Origin: Bacteroides acidifaciens
GTDB taxonomy: Bacteria > Bacteroidota > Bacteroidia > Bacteroidales > Bacteroidaceae
Assembly (NCBI RefSeq): GCF_903181435.1
Contig: NZ_CAEUHO010000001.1
Location: forward strand, 1,302,001 to 1,366,000
Direction of reading: 5' to 3'
Length of the DNA: 64,000 nucleotides
Shown here: positions 1-9,282 of the stretch, piece by piece
Layout of the letters: every line of letters begins with the position of its first letter
Numbering within the stretch: the first letter of the stretch is position 1
Translations under genes and position numbers: made by a program
The notes under the pieces: generated by a model
Told to the model about the DNA's origin: nothing
What the model saw: only the letters and a program-made list of their open reading frames with translations
The model's database searches: none

Positions 1-2632
1 CACGGGACAGCAATCCTTTCTTGACTTGTGTGAATTTGCCGAATCGGTTATCAAGCGAAGGATAGAGCAGCTTGAAGAAGTGGCTATGGTGGACGTGACC
101 GGACTGGTGGAACGCCAGGTGCAGATTGTGCCCGATGAGGACAAGCTTGCCATGATGGGGCTTGCCATCGGGGATATTGAGTCCGCCCTGTCGTCCAACA
201 ATGTAGAACCGGGCAGCATGACGGTACGTGACGGGTACTACGAATATAATATCAAATTCTCGACATTGCTGCGTACGGCGGAAGATGTGGAAAATATCTA
301 TCTGCGTAAGGACGACCGCATTGTGCAGTTGAAGGATTTCTGCAAGGTCAATATCGTGCCCGTGAAGGAAAAGGGCGTGTCCTTGTCGAACGGAAAGCGT
401 GCGGTGACACTGGCTGTCATCAAGCAGGCGGATGAGAATATGGACAAGATGAAGGAGTCGCTGGTAGGCACGATGGAGTATTTCCAGCAGGTCTATCCGG
501 ACATTGATTTCAGTATCAGCCGCAATCAGACGGAACTGCTTGACTACACGATTTCCAATCTGCAGCAGAACCTTTCTTTAGGGTTCCTCTTTATCTGCCT
601 GGTAGCGGTCCTGTTCCTGGGTGACGTGAAATCCCCGTTAGTCATCGGGCTCAGCATGGTGGTTTCCATCGTCATCAGTTTCGTGTTCTTCTACCTTTGT
701 AATATGTCACTGAATATCATTTCCCTTGCAGGATTGATTCTGGCTTTGGGAATGATGATTGACAGCTCGATTATCGTGACCGAGAATATTTCGCAATACC
801 GCGAACGGGGATATTCACTGCGTCGTGCCTGTATCACAGGAACAAGTGAAGTGGTGACCCCCATGTTGAGTTCTTCGCTGACCACCATCGCCGTATTCGC
901 TCCCCTGATTTTTATGAGCGGTATTGCCGGAGCCATCTTCTACGACCAGGCTTTCTCCGTCACGGTAGGGCTGATGGTGTCTTATTTTACAGGTATCATG
1001 CTGCTTCCCGTCCTTTATCTGCTGGTCTACCGTGCAGGTATCCACACCCGGAAATGGAAGTGGCTCTCCTTTAAATTCAATAACCCGGTAAAAGACCATA
1101 CATTGGACCGTTTCTATGACGCCGGAGTAGACTGGGTATTCCGTCATAAAACGTTCAGTGTATTGTTTTGCGCCATTTCCATTCCGCTCTGCGTATTCTT
1201 CTTTTTCTTTATAGACAAAGAGCGGATGCCCGATATCGAAGAAAACGAACTGATTGTCCGCATAGAATGGAATGAGAATATCCACGTGGATGAAAACAGG
1301 AAGCGTGTGGATGCACTTTTTAAGGAACTGGACGGTCGCTCTCTGGAACAGACGGCTTCTGTCGGCAGGCAGGATTTTATCCTGAACCGGGAGAGGGAGC
1401 TTTCCTCTTCCGAAGCGGAACTTTATTTCCGGACGGAAACTTCCAGTGAAATTGCCCCTTTAGAACAGGAGATATACCGGAGATTGAAAGAACGTTATCC
1501 GCTTTCTGTCATTTCTTTCTCTCCACCGGAAACGGTATTTGAGAAGCTCTTTGTAACGGGTGAGCCGGATATCGTAGCCGAATTTTATGCCCGGAACAGG
1601 GCACAGGCTCCTGTTGCGGAAACGATTCGCAAACTGGAGCATGAACTGGCAGAAGAAACCGGAACCAATCCTACGGGCATCGCTTTTGAGAACCAGTTGG
1701 ACCTGAGCATCAGCAAGGAAAAACTGCTGCTTTACCGTGTCTCCTATAATGAACTTTACCGTGTCCTGAAAACGGCTTTCCGTGAAAACAGCGTGACTAT
1801 GCTGCATTCCTACCAGCAGTATCTTCCGATTAATATTGCGGGGAATGAAAAGACCGTGAACAGGGTCTTGCAGGAGACATTGGTACAGACACAGCCGGAT
1901 AACCGTGGCAATATAGAATATATCCCGCTCCGGGAACTGGTAAAGGTGGCTCCTGCCGAAGACCTGAAAAGTATTGCTGCCGGGCGTAACGGGGAATTTG
2001 TGCCCTTCGATTTTTATGGAGTGCTCGATGCGGACAAGCTGATAAAAGACGTGAAGCAGGTAGCCGGGAATACGGGGGAGTGGGATGCCGGCTTTTCCGG
2101 CAGCTTCTTCTCGAACCGGGAAATGCTGGACGAACTGGTAGTGATACTCCTGATTTCCCTGTTGCTGATGTATTTCATCCTTGCGGCACAGTTCGAGAGC
2201 TTTCTGCAACCCCTGCTTGTCTTGGCGGAAATCCCGATAGACGTGGCATTTGCGCTTTTGCTGCTTTGGATTTGCGGGCATACGCTGAATCTGATGTCAG
2301 CCATCGGGCTTATCGTCACTTGCGGTATCGTCATCAATGACTCCATCCTGAAGCTGGACGCCATCAATGAACTGCGCAAGTCAGGCGTCCCTTTGCTGGA
2401 AGCCATCCATGAAGCCGGACGCAGGCGCCTGCGTCCCATTATCATGACCTCGCTGACTACGGTTTTCGCCATGGTCCCGCTCTTGTTCTCTTCGGATATG
2501 GGTTCGGAACTGCAAAAGCCGTTGTCCATTGCCATGATAGGAACGATGTCGGTAGGCACGGCAGTGAGCCTGTTCATCATACCGTTGCTTTACTGGTTCA
2601 TTTACCGCCGTAAGGCAGCGCCTCCGGCTTGA
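1..2632 (+). CDS. RND efflux permease (AcrB/CusA superfamily), 5' end outside window
   Basis: Inner-membrane proton-driven RND pump subunit; the frame is open from base 2, so the true start lies upstream and only the last 876 or so codons are present. Visible are the hydrophobic segment following the first periplasmic domain, a TM4-like motif GMMIDSSIIVTEN, a second periplasmic domain, and the C-terminal helices with GIVINDSI and RRRLRPIIMTSLTT, all typical of RND permeases. The TM4 motif has one Asp where AcrB has two (it reads D-S), as in CusA-type pumps. It is followed by a TolC-like gene and a second RND gene on the same strand, so it is probably one half of a two-permease efflux system. 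A periplasmic adaptor would be expected upstream of the window. Substrate cannot be told from sequence; an organic solute or drug role is inferred. Confidence 0.93.
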   Translation, partial: TGQQSFLDLCEFAESVIKRRIEQLEEVAMVDVTGLVERQVQIVPDEDKLAMMGLAIGDIESALSSNNVEPGSMTVRDGYYEYNIKFSTLLRTAEDVENIYLRKDDRIVQLKDFCKVNIVPVKEKGVSLSNGKRAVTLAVIKQADENMDKMKESLVGTMEYFQQVYPDIDFSISRNQTELLDYTISNLQQNLSLGFLFICLVAVLFLGDVKSPLVIGLSMVVSIVISFVFFYLCNMSLNIISLAGLILALGMMIDSSIIVTENISQYRERGYSLRRACITGTSEVVTPMLSSSLTTIAVFAPLIFMSGIAGAIFYDQAFSVTVGLMVSYFTGIMLLPVLYLLVYRAGIHTRKWKWLSFKFNNPVKDHTLDRFYDAGVDWVFRHKTFSVLFCAISIPLCVFFFFFIDKERMPDIEENELIVRIEWNENIHVDENRKRVDALFKELDGRSLEQTASVGRQDFILNRERELSSSEAELYFRTETSSEIAPLEQEIYRRLKERYPLSVISFSPPETVFEKLFVTGEPDIVAEFYARNRAQAPVAETIRKLEHELAEETGTNPTGIAFENQLDLSISKEKLLLYRVSYNELYRVLKTAFRENSVTMLHSYQQYLPINIAGNEKTVNRVLQETLVQTQPDNRGNIEYIPLRELVKVAPAEDLKSIAAGRNGEFVPFDFYGVLDADKLIKDVKQVAGNTGEWDAGFSGSFFSNREMLDELVVILLISLLLMYFILAAQFESFLQPLLVLAEIPIDVAFALLLLWICGHTLNLMSAIGLIVTCGIVINDSILKLDAINELRKSGVPLLEAIHEAGRRRLRPIIMTSLTTVFAMVPLLFSSDMGSELQKPLSIAMIGTMSVGTAVSLFIIPLLYWFIYRRKAAPPA

Positions 2633-2640
2633 CACTCCGG

Positions 2641-2773
2641 TTCCCATAGCCTGGCACAACAGTTCCCATAGCCTGGCACAACAGTTTTCATAGCTTGGCA
2701 CGGTTGTTTCATATAGCTTGGCACAACAGTTCCCATAGTTTGGCACTATCGTATTCATTACTTGGCACAACCA
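2641..2773. repeat. Six-copy imperfect 22-bp tandem repeat
   Basis: Six units begin at 2641, 2663, 2685, 2707, 2730 and 2752, with a period of 22 bp (one unit is 23). The consensus is about TTCCCATAGCYTGGCACAAC followed by two bases. The array fills nearly the whole gap between the RND gene and the TolC-like gene. The period is not a multiple of three and no coding function is apparent. Each unit holds TGGCAC. The array could be a minisatellite, a protein-binding array or a source of RNA structure. Confidence 0.85.
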
Positions 2774-2813
2774 TGCCTCTTGTTTGTAACATTGACAACT
2801 CTTATATAAAAAG

Positions 2814-4337
2814 ATGATAACCATGACCCATCCATCCCGTCTCATTCATAACAGCCTGATTGCCGGGTTGTTTTTCTCCTGCACCGGCTTGCAAGGGCTG
2901 CATGCGCAGCAGCGCCTTGTGCTCGACCTGGAGCGTACGATCGCTCTTGCCAACGACAGCTCCCTGGAGTCGTTCCGCACGCAGAACATGTACCTTTCCG
3001 GCTACTGGGAATACCGGACGTACAAGGCGAACCGCCTTCCCAGCCTGACGCTGGACCTGACCCCGGCACAATATAACCGGGATATAACGAAGCGTTACGA
3101 TTCGGGCTCCAACCTCGACGTGTACCGCACGCAGCAGTCTTTTTACGCCTACGGCGGTCTGAGTGTGCGTCAGAACCTCGACCTGACCGGAGGTACATTC
3201 TACCTGGAATCGAACCTTGCCTATATGCGCAGCTTCGGGGATAACAGCGCGACACAACTCACCAGTGTCCCTATAAGGCTCGGATATTCGCAGAACCTGG
3301 TAGGATACAATCCTTTCAAGTGGGAGCGCCGAATCGAACCGTTGAAATATGAGCGTGTGAAGAAGGAGTTTCTTTATAATGTGGAGAAAGTCTCGGAAAC
3401 AGCCACGAACTATTTCTTTTCCCTTGCCATGGCACAGGCTGAATATAAACTGGCAAAGGACAACTTGGCTTCCACCGATACGCTTTACCGTATCGGGCAG
3501 CAACGCCACCGGATAGCCGCCATCTCACAAGCCGACCTGCTGACATTGAAACTGGACCGTGTCAACGCGCAGAACACCCTTCAGAACAAGGCAAGCGACC
3601 TGAAACGGGCGATGTTCTCCTTAGCGTCTTTTCTTAATCTGGATAAGAATACGCAAATCGAACTGCAACTCCCTTCCCGTCCGGGCATGATAGAGATTCC
3701 GGTGGATGAGGCTTTGAGCTGGGGGAGAAGCAACAACCCCCAATTGCTGGAATTGAAGCAGAATATACTGGAAGCGCAGCGGAATGTGGACAAGACAAAG
3801 AAAGAATCCCGTTTCAACGCCAGTGTGAATGCGAGCGTCGGTTTCAACCAGGTGGCGGATAATTTCGGGGATGTGTATCATAAACCGATGCAGCAGGACC
3901 TGGTGGCGGTCAGTGTTTCTATCCCGTTACTGGATTGGGGCGTCCGCAAAGGCAAGTATAATATGGCGCGCAATAATCTGAACGTGGTGAAGATTTCAGC
4001 ACGCCAGGATGAGATTAGCATCGAAGAGGAAGTGATTATGACAGTGAGCGATTTCAATATCCAGCAGCAGTTGATAGCAAGTGCGGAAGAGGCGCTGGAT
4101 CTGTCTGTACTTGCTTATAATGAGACGAAACAGCGTTTTATCATCGGCAAGGCGGATATAAACAGCCTGACACTTTCACTCAACAGGCAGCAGCAGGCAC
4201 AGCGGAATTATATTTCAGCCTTGCAGAACTACTGGCTGAATTATTACAAGATACGTCGGCTTACCCTGTTCGATTTCGCTGCGAAGCTTTCTCTTTCGGA
4301 CAGGTTCGATTTCAATGGGGGGAAGTTGGTTAAATGA
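2814..4337 (+). CDS. TolC-family outer membrane efflux protein
   Basis: Outer membrane channel component of the RND system, 507 aa. The N-terminus has a signal peptide (hydrophobic run about residues 12-25, likely cleavage after an HAQ near residue 31). The rest is long amphipathic alpha-helix with two related halves, as in the OEP fold; conserved features include the ISQADLLTLKLD helix near residues 240-250 and a QAQRNYISALQNYW segment near the C-terminus. The gene lies between two RND permease genes with the same orientation. The annotated ATG is at 2814; an in-frame ATG three codons later (2823) is equally possible, since neither has a strong ribosome binding site. Family assignment is firm; the exported substrate is not known. 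Confidence 0.9.
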   Translation: MITMTHPSRLIHNSLIAGLFFSCTGLQGLHAQQRLVLDLERTIALANDSSLESFRTQNMYLSGYWEYRTYKANRLPSLTLDLTPAQYNRDITKRYDSGSNLDVYRTQQSFYAYGGLSVRQNLDLTGGTFYLESNLAYMRSFGDNSATQLTSVPIRLGYSQNLVGYNPFKWERRIEPLKYERVKKEFLYNVEKVSETATNYFFSLAMAQAEYKLAKDNLASTDTLYRIGQQRHRIAAISQADLLTLKLDRVNAQNTLQNKASDLKRAMFSLASFLNLDKNTQIELQLPSRPGMIEIPVDEALSWGRSNNPQLLELKQNILEAQRNVDKTKKESRFNASVNASVGFNQVADNFGDVYHKPMQQDLVAVSVSIPLLDWGVRKGKYNMARNNLNVVKISARQDEISIEEEVIMTVSDFNIQQQLIASAEEALDLSVLAYNETKQRFIIGKADINSLTLSLNRQQQAQRNYISALQNYWLNYYKIRRLTLFDFAAKLSLSDRFDFNGGKLVK

Positions 4338-4338
4338 G

Positions 4339-4476
4339 TTCACCACGGAGGACACAGAGTCCTTACCGTTCTCTTTCCGCAAGTAAAATAGAGCGATAAA
4401 TACGTGAGGCTCTGTGTTGCTCTATAGTGAATAAAAAAGACTAAACCTCTGTGTCCTCCGTGTCCTCTGTGGTGAA
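4339..4476. repeat. Intergenic inverted repeat of the TTCACCAC...GTGGTGAA type
   Basis: The left arm (4339-4359, TTCACCACGGAGGACACAGA plus one base) matches the right arm (4446-4476) in inverted orientation. The core CACGGAGGACACAGAG is perfectly complementary, and the right arm carries a second, shorter copy ending GTGGTGAA. A nested TAGAGC/GCTCTA pair lies inside. It separates the TolC-like gene from the second RND gene. A related element with the same outer ends is at 44411-44498, so this is a dispersed repeat family. Confidence 0.8.
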
Positions 4477-4485
4477 ATATAATGA

Positions 4486-7400
4486 ATGATGATAATACAA
4501 ACTATGGAATCTGAAATAAATAAATCCCCGAAGGCTTCCGCCTTTACGCTGATTGTGGCTTTTGTCTGTGTGGCGTTGGTCGGGCTGGCGCTTGTTCCCC
4601 TGTTGCCTGTCAAACTGAACCCGTCACGGACGCTGCCCGGCTTCACGGTACGTTTCAGCATGCCCGGCACTTCGGCGCGTGTGGTGGAGATGACGGCTAC
4701 CAGCAAACTGGAGGCGATGCTTGCCCGCGTGAAAGGGATTCGGGGAATTTACTCCACTTCGGGAAACGGGTGGGGAAGTATCAGCGTGAATTTGGATAAG
4801 CATGTGGATGCGGCAGTCGCCCGCTTTGAGGCTTCTACCATTATCCGCCAGACGTGGCCGGAATTGCCGGACGGGGTGAGCTACCCGTATATTCAGATGC
4901 AGAGCCCGGGACAGAGCAGCCAGTCTCCTTTCATGACGTTTACAATTAATGCGCCCGCTACGCCTGTATTGATTCAGCAGTACGCGGAAGAACATATAAA
5001 AACACGCTTGGCACAGCTTTCGGGGATTTATAAGATTAACCTTAGCGGTGCTACCCCGATGGAGTGGCGGTTGGAGTATGATTCCGAACAGTTGCGTGCG
5101 CTTGGGATAAGTACGGATGATATCCGCGAGGCGGTCCGGTTGCATTATCAGAAAGAGTTCATGGGTACTTATGATGTGGAGCAGGGCGCTTCGGACAGGC
5201 AGTGGATACGTCTGGCACTGGTTCCCGAATCTGAAAACAAAGACTTCGAACCGGAAAGCCGGGATTTTGATGCGGGACGCATACAGGTAAAGATGAAAGA
5301 CGGGAGAATTATCGGCCTGAATGAGCTGGTGAAGGTGTCCCGTGTGGAAGAGCAGCCGCAGAGCTATTACCGGATTAACGGGCTGAATTCGATTTACCTG
5401 TCTGTCGTGGCGGAAGAAACGGCTAACCAGTTGGCATTGAGCAAGGAAGTGAAAGCGTATATGGATGGTATCCGGCCGCTGCTTCCGGCGGGGTATGAGA
5501 TTCACACCAGTTATGACGCGACGGAGTTTATTCAGGAAGAACTGAACAAGATTTATCTGCGTACGGGAGTGACGGTAGCCATTCTGCTTCTGTTTGTATT
5601 GCTGATTACTTTCAGTCCCAAATATCTGTTTTTGATTGTAGTCAGCCTGTCCGTCAATATAGCGATAGCCGTTATTTTTTATTATGCGTTCGGATTGGAG
5701 ATGCAATTATACTCTTTGGCAGGCATCACCGTCTCTTTGAATCTTGTGATTGACAATACCATTGTGATGAGCGACCACTATCTGAGGCGCGGGAACCGGA
5801 AGGTGTTCATGTCCGTGCTGGCAGCTACGTTGACAACGATAGGGGCACTGGCTATCATCTTCTTCCTGGATGAGAAGATACGTCTTAATTTGCAGGACTT
5901 TGCCGCTGTGGTGATTATCAATCTGGGAGTTTCATTATTGGTCGCCCTGTTGTTTGTCCCTTCCCTGATTGACAAAATCGGACTGGAACGGTGGAAGAAG
6001 ACATCTCTTTCAAAACTCGGAAGGCGGATGGGCAGCGTGCGTCCCTTTGTGTGGATGCGTTCGAAAATGCGGCGTGTTCCGGTTTATTTCAGCCGTTTTT
6101 ACGGGTGGCTGATAAGGATTCTCTGCCGTTGGCGGATGGCGGTCTGCATACTGTTATTGCTGGCTTTCGGATTGCCGGTATTCCTGTTGCCGGAAAAGAT
6201 GAAAGGGGATGACAAGTGGGCGGAAGCTTATAATAAGACGCTGGGTACTTCCACTTATAAGGAAAAGGTGAAACCGATAGTGGACAAGGCATTGGGCGGA
6301 ACGTTAAGGCTGTTTGTGCAAAAGGTATATGAGGGGAGTTACTTTACCCGCAATGAAGAGGTGGTGCTCCATGCCAATGCCAATCTGCCGAATGGCAGCA
6401 CACTGGAACAGATGAATACACTGGTTAAGAAGATGGAAACCTATCTGAGCGGATTTAAGGAAATCAGGCAGTTTCAGACGTCTGTGGAAAGTGCCCGCAG
6501 GGCATCCATCCATATTTATTTCACGAAAGAACACCAGAAAAGCGGTTTCCCTTATACGCTGAAGGCCAATATGATTGGCAAGGCGCTCCAACTGGGTGGC
6601 GGTGACTGGAGCATCTACGGATTGCAGGACCAGGGATTCAGTAATAATGTACGTGAGAATGCAGGCTCTTTCCGGGTGAAGATGTACGGGTACAATTATG
6701 ATGAGTTGTATGCACAGGCGGAAAAGTTGAAAGAAAAGCTGTTGTCCCACCGCCGTATCCGGGAAGTGACCATCGGTTCCGATTTCTCCTGGTGGAAGGA
6801 TGATTATATGGAATTCTATTTCAATCTGGACAAACGGCGGATGGCAGAGGAAGGGATTGGAGCCGGGAGACTGTTTTCCGCTATCCGTCCGGTATATGGG
6901 CGGAATATGGAAATCGGTTCGGTGGTGACGGAAGAGGGTACGGAAAAGATAAAACTTTCTTCGCGGCAGTCGGAAGAGAGGGATGTATGGGCGATGCAGC
7001 ATTACCCTTTCGAGGCGGGCGGTAAGGAGTATAAGCTTTCGGAACTGGCAACCGTGGAAAAAGGACAGATGCCGCAGGAAGTGGCGAAGGAGAACCAGCA
7101 GTACCGGCTATGCCTGCAATATGAGTATATCGGCTCTTCGGAACAGGGAAACAAACTGTTGAAGAAAGACCTGGAAGAGTTTAACGGGCTTCTTCCGATG
7201 GGATATACCGCCAAATCGGAAGAAAACAACTGGGCATGGGGTGGAAAGGGCAACAAGCAGTATCGTCTGCTCCTGATAGTAATTGCCATCATCTTCTTTA
7301 TCACGAGTATCCTGTTCAATTCTCTGAAACAGCCGTTGGCGATTATCTTTGTGATTCCGGTATCTTATATCGGCGTGTTCCTTACATTCTACTGGTTTAA

Positions 7401-7800
7401 ACTGAACTTCGACCAGGGCGGTTTTGCCTCCTTTGTCCTGCTTTGCGGCATTACGGTAAATGCGAGTATTTATATCCTGAATGAATATAATTCTATCCGC
7501 AAGCGTTTTCCGTGTCTTTCGCCGCTCCGGGCTTATGTGAAAGCCTGGAACACAAAAGTAATTCCTATTTTCCTGACAGTGGCTTCCACTATCCTGGGCT
7601 TTATCCCTTTCATGGTGGGAGCGGAGAAAGAAGGGTTCTGGTTTCCGTTGGCGGCAGGCACTATCGGGGGATTGATAATGTCCGTAATCGGGGTATTTAT
7701 TTTTCTGCCAGTGCTGACGTTGAAGAAAAGACACAAGAAAATGAAAAACAATTCGTTCAATAATCAAGATGATGCATGTATGCCAATTAAAAAACACTAA
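4486..7800 (+). CDS. RND efflux permease, second subunit, with a replaced C-terminus
   Basis: Inner-membrane RND-family transporter, 1104 aa, with one N-terminal helix (about residues 18-38), a large periplasmic domain, a helix bundle (about 360-490), a second periplasmic domain and C-terminal helices. The TM4 motif reads LVIDNTIVMSD (Asp423 followed by Asn), so only one of the two AcrB proton-relay aspartates is kept. The TM10 region reads CGITVNASIYILNEYN. The pairing with the upstream RND gene suggests a heteromeric pump, as in MdtBC; this is inference. The last 23 codons after TLKK are low-complexity and unlike RND tails; a relic of a different tail is found at 9167-9232. An in-frame ATG at 4504 is an alternative start. 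Confidence 0.92.
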   Translation: MMIIQTMESEINKSPKASAFTLIVAFVCVALVGLALVPLLPVKLNPSRTLPGFTVRFSMPGTSARVVEMTATSKLEAMLARVKGIRGIYSTSGNGWGSISVNLDKHVDAAVARFEASTIIRQTWPELPDGVSYPYIQMQSPGQSSQSPFMTFTINAPATPVLIQQYAEEHIKTRLAQLSGIYKINLSGATPMEWRLEYDSEQLRALGISTDDIREAVRLHYQKEFMGTYDVEQGASDRQWIRLALVPESENKDFEPESRDFDAGRIQVKMKDGRIIGLNELVKVSRVEEQPQSYYRINGLNSIYLSVVAEETANQLALSKEVKAYMDGIRPLLPAGYEIHTSYDATEFIQEELNKIYLRTGVTVAILLLFVLLITFSPKYLFLIVVSLSVNIAIAVIFYYAFGLEMQLYSLAGITVSLNLVIDNTIVMSDHYLRRGNRKVFMSVLAATLTTIGALAIIFFLDEKIRLNLQDFAAVVIINLGVSLLVALLFVPSLIDKIGLERWKKTSLSKLGRRMGSVRPFVWMRSKMRRVPVYFSRFYGWLIRILCRWRMAVCILLLLAFGLPVFLLPEKMKGDDKWAEAYNKTLGTSTYKEKVKPIVDKALGGTLRLFVQKVYEGSYFTRNEEVVLHANANLPNGSTLEQMNTLVKKMETYLSGFKEIRQFQTSVESARRASIHIYFTKEHQKSGFPYTLKANMIGKALQLGGGDWSIYGLQDQGFSNNVRENAGSFRVKMYGYNYDELYAQAEKLKEKLLSHRRIREVTIGSDFSWWKDDYMEFYFNLDKRRMAEEGIGAGRLFSAIRPVYGRNMEIGSVVTEEGTEKIKLSSRQSEERDVWAMQHYPFEAGGKEYKLSELATVEKGQMPQEVAKENQQYRLCLQYEYIGSSEQGNKLLKKDLEEFNGLLPMGYTAKSEENNWAWGGKGNKQYRLLLIVIAIIFFITSILFNSLKQPLAIIFVIPVSYIGVFLTFYWFKLNFDQGGFASFVLLCGITVNASIYILNEYNSIRKRFPCLSPLRAYVKAWNTKVIPIFLTVASTILGFIPFMVGAEKEGFWFPLAAGTIGGLIMSVIGVFIFLPVLTLKKRHKKMKNNSFNNQDDACMPIKKH

Positions 7801-7894
7801 GTTAATCTCTTATTTTTTAAATATTGATTCTTTTCGAGCTTTTTCTTATTTTTATTGACTTAATTTGTATCGAATTTTATTTGAATATTGGTTT

Positions 7895-9163
7895 ATGAAA
7901 CACATTCTTCTATGCCTTATCTTTGTCTTGCAAACGTCACTTTTGTTTGCGACAGGTCTTTTATGTGATTACATATATATTAATGGTGAAAAATGGTTTC
8001 TAATGGATAAACCATTGGAAAGAGATTCGACCGTGTATGCCAATCTGAAAAAGTATCTGCCTGAAGGACGGATTATGTCTACTGCTAATTGGGATGGTTA
8101 CACGGGGCATTGGATAGTAATAGATGGAAAAATATACTTGCAGAAGATAGATGTCGATATGTATTCATCAAAAGGTGGAGAGGACTATACGCTTACATAC
8201 ACTACGGATTCTTTAAAAAAAGTGTTTACTTCTTATTCTGATGAGAAAGGCATCTGTGCTAAGTGGTTGAATGGTACAATAAGAAGCGGACAGGGAAAAA
8301 TAATTCGATATGTACACTCGGGTTTCAATCGGAATATGGAGAAAGAGCATGTAATGTACATACGTAATGGCGTCATCGTAGAGCAAGAACTTTACCATAA
8401 CTGGAAGACAGAAGGAATAGCTTTGCTAAACGCCAGATGGGAACTGGAAAAAAGATTTCCTTTTGAACGGTTCCCAGAAATGGTAGGGAAAAGGATTGTC
8501 TTTATTATTAGAGACTTGGAGATGTTTCCTGATGGCCATTTTCGCGATTGCCGTATTGATGTTAGGCTACCCGATACGGAGAATTATGTAAATGACCAGC
8601 AGCATCCGGTTATCAAAGCTTTTAAAGCGGTCATGAAAGATATTTATCCGTGGGAGGTTTTATATCTCAATGGGAAATATACAATGGATTGTATTAGTTA
8701 TGGAATACCTTTACAATATCCCATATTGACAGCGCATACCACAGAAGAGTATCGAGAACCGGGTGTACCTGTTTGCTACTTGAATACACGAAAAGATACT
8801 ATTATACCATTTGGAAAGTATAAATACTTCAATAGCGATACAATTCGGCATATCGGCTTTGTTGTGGACAAAGAGATTGTCTGTATAGATAATAAAGGAA
8901 ATGAATTGTTTGATGTGTTTTGTTTCGATAATAGCGTCGACCCGGTGAAAGAGGGTTTGTTTCGTATTAAAGACAAGACGGGAAAGATTGGATTTGCTGA
9001 TACATTGGGTAATATAATTATTAAACCTCAATTTGCTTTTGCTTATCCTTTTGAGAACGGTAAGGCAAAAGTAACTTATTCTGGTAAGAAATCTTTTATA
9101 GATAAACAGAAAGAACATTGGAAATGGGAAAGCGACTCTTGGTTCTATATCGACCGGAATTAA
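7895..9163 (+). CDS. Exported WG-repeat protein of unknown function
   Basis: Predicted exported protein of about 422 aa. I prefer the ATG at 7895 because it opens a classic signal peptide (MKHILLCLIFVLQTSLLFATG); the longer frame begins with TTG at 7865. The C-terminal part has a WG-like repeat (GKIGFADTLGNIIIKPQFAFAYPFENGKA, written here in parts: KIGFADTLGNIIIKPQF, then AYPFENGKA, then FIDKQ), a fold seen in many Bacteroidota surface or periplasmic proteins. No catalytic motif is recognised. Base composition is clearly more AT-rich than the flanking efflux genes, and the segment is bounded by a 32-bp near-duplicate of the RND 3' end (7696-7727 and 9167-9198), which suggests it is an acquired insertion. 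Confidence 0.75.
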   Translation: MKHILLCLIFVLQTSLLFATGLLCDYIYINGEKWFLMDKPLERDSTVYANLKKYLPEGRIMSTANWDGYTGHWIVIDGKIYLQKIDVDMYSSKGGEDYTLTYTTDSLKKVFTSYSDEKGICAKWLNGTIRSGQGKIIRYVHSGFNRNMEKEHVMYIRNGVIVEQELYHNWKTEGIALLNARWELEKRFPFERFPEMVGKRIVFIIRDLEMFPDGHFRDCRIDVRLPDTENYVNDQQHPVIKAFKAVMKDIYPWEVLYLNGKYTMDCISYGIPLQYPILTAHTTEEYREPGVPVCYLNTRKDTIIPFGKYKYFNSDTIRHIGFVVDKEIVCIDNKGNELFDVFCFDNSVDPVKEGLFRIKDKTGKIGFADTLGNIIIKPQFAFAYPFENGKAKVTYSGKKSFIDKQKEHWKWESDSWFYIDRN

Positions 9164-9166
9164 GTC

Positions 9167-9232
9167 TTTATTTTCCTGCTGGTGCTGACGTTGAAGAAGC
9201 ATAGCTTTGCGGCATCTAAAGCTATGCTTTAA
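9167..9232 (+). pseudogene. Relic of the original C-terminus of the RND permease
   Basis: Bases 9167-9198 match 7696-7727, inside the end of the second RND gene, at 29 of 32 positions and in the same codon phase: FIFLLVLTLKK here and FIFLPVLTLKK there. The frame then continues for ten codons (HSFAASKAML) to a TAA at 9230-9232. This looks like the original end of the RND gene, cut off when the WG-repeat segment was inserted and the functional gene acquired a new tail. Confidence 0.6.
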
Positions 9233-9274
9233 GGATGCTAAAGCGTAGCTTTATCCGGTCTAAAGCTACGCTTT
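9199..9274. terminator. Two consecutive hairpins between convergent genes
   Basis: Hairpin 1 has 10-bp perfect arms GCATAGCTTT (9199-9208) and AAAGCTATGC (9218-9227). Hairpin 2 has 14-bp perfect arms (9240-9253 and 9261-9274) around a 7-nt loop. The two share the core AAGC-TAGCTTT and look like duplicates. They lie between a plus-strand and a minus-strand gene and probably act as a bidirectional terminator; flanking T-runs are short. Confidence 0.6.
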
Positions 9275-9282
9275 TCATTATC

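Noticed and set aside
1460..2281. 273-codon minus-strand frame inside the first RND gene
   Set aside because: Antisense shadow of a well-conserved coding gene; no protein family or start signal.
2641..2773. 22-bp repeats as a small CRISPR array
   Set aside because: Repeats are directly adjacent with no unique spacers, and no cas genes are near.
4624..5706. 360-codon minus-strand frame
   Set aside because: Lies fully antisense to the second RND permease; arises from its codon bias.
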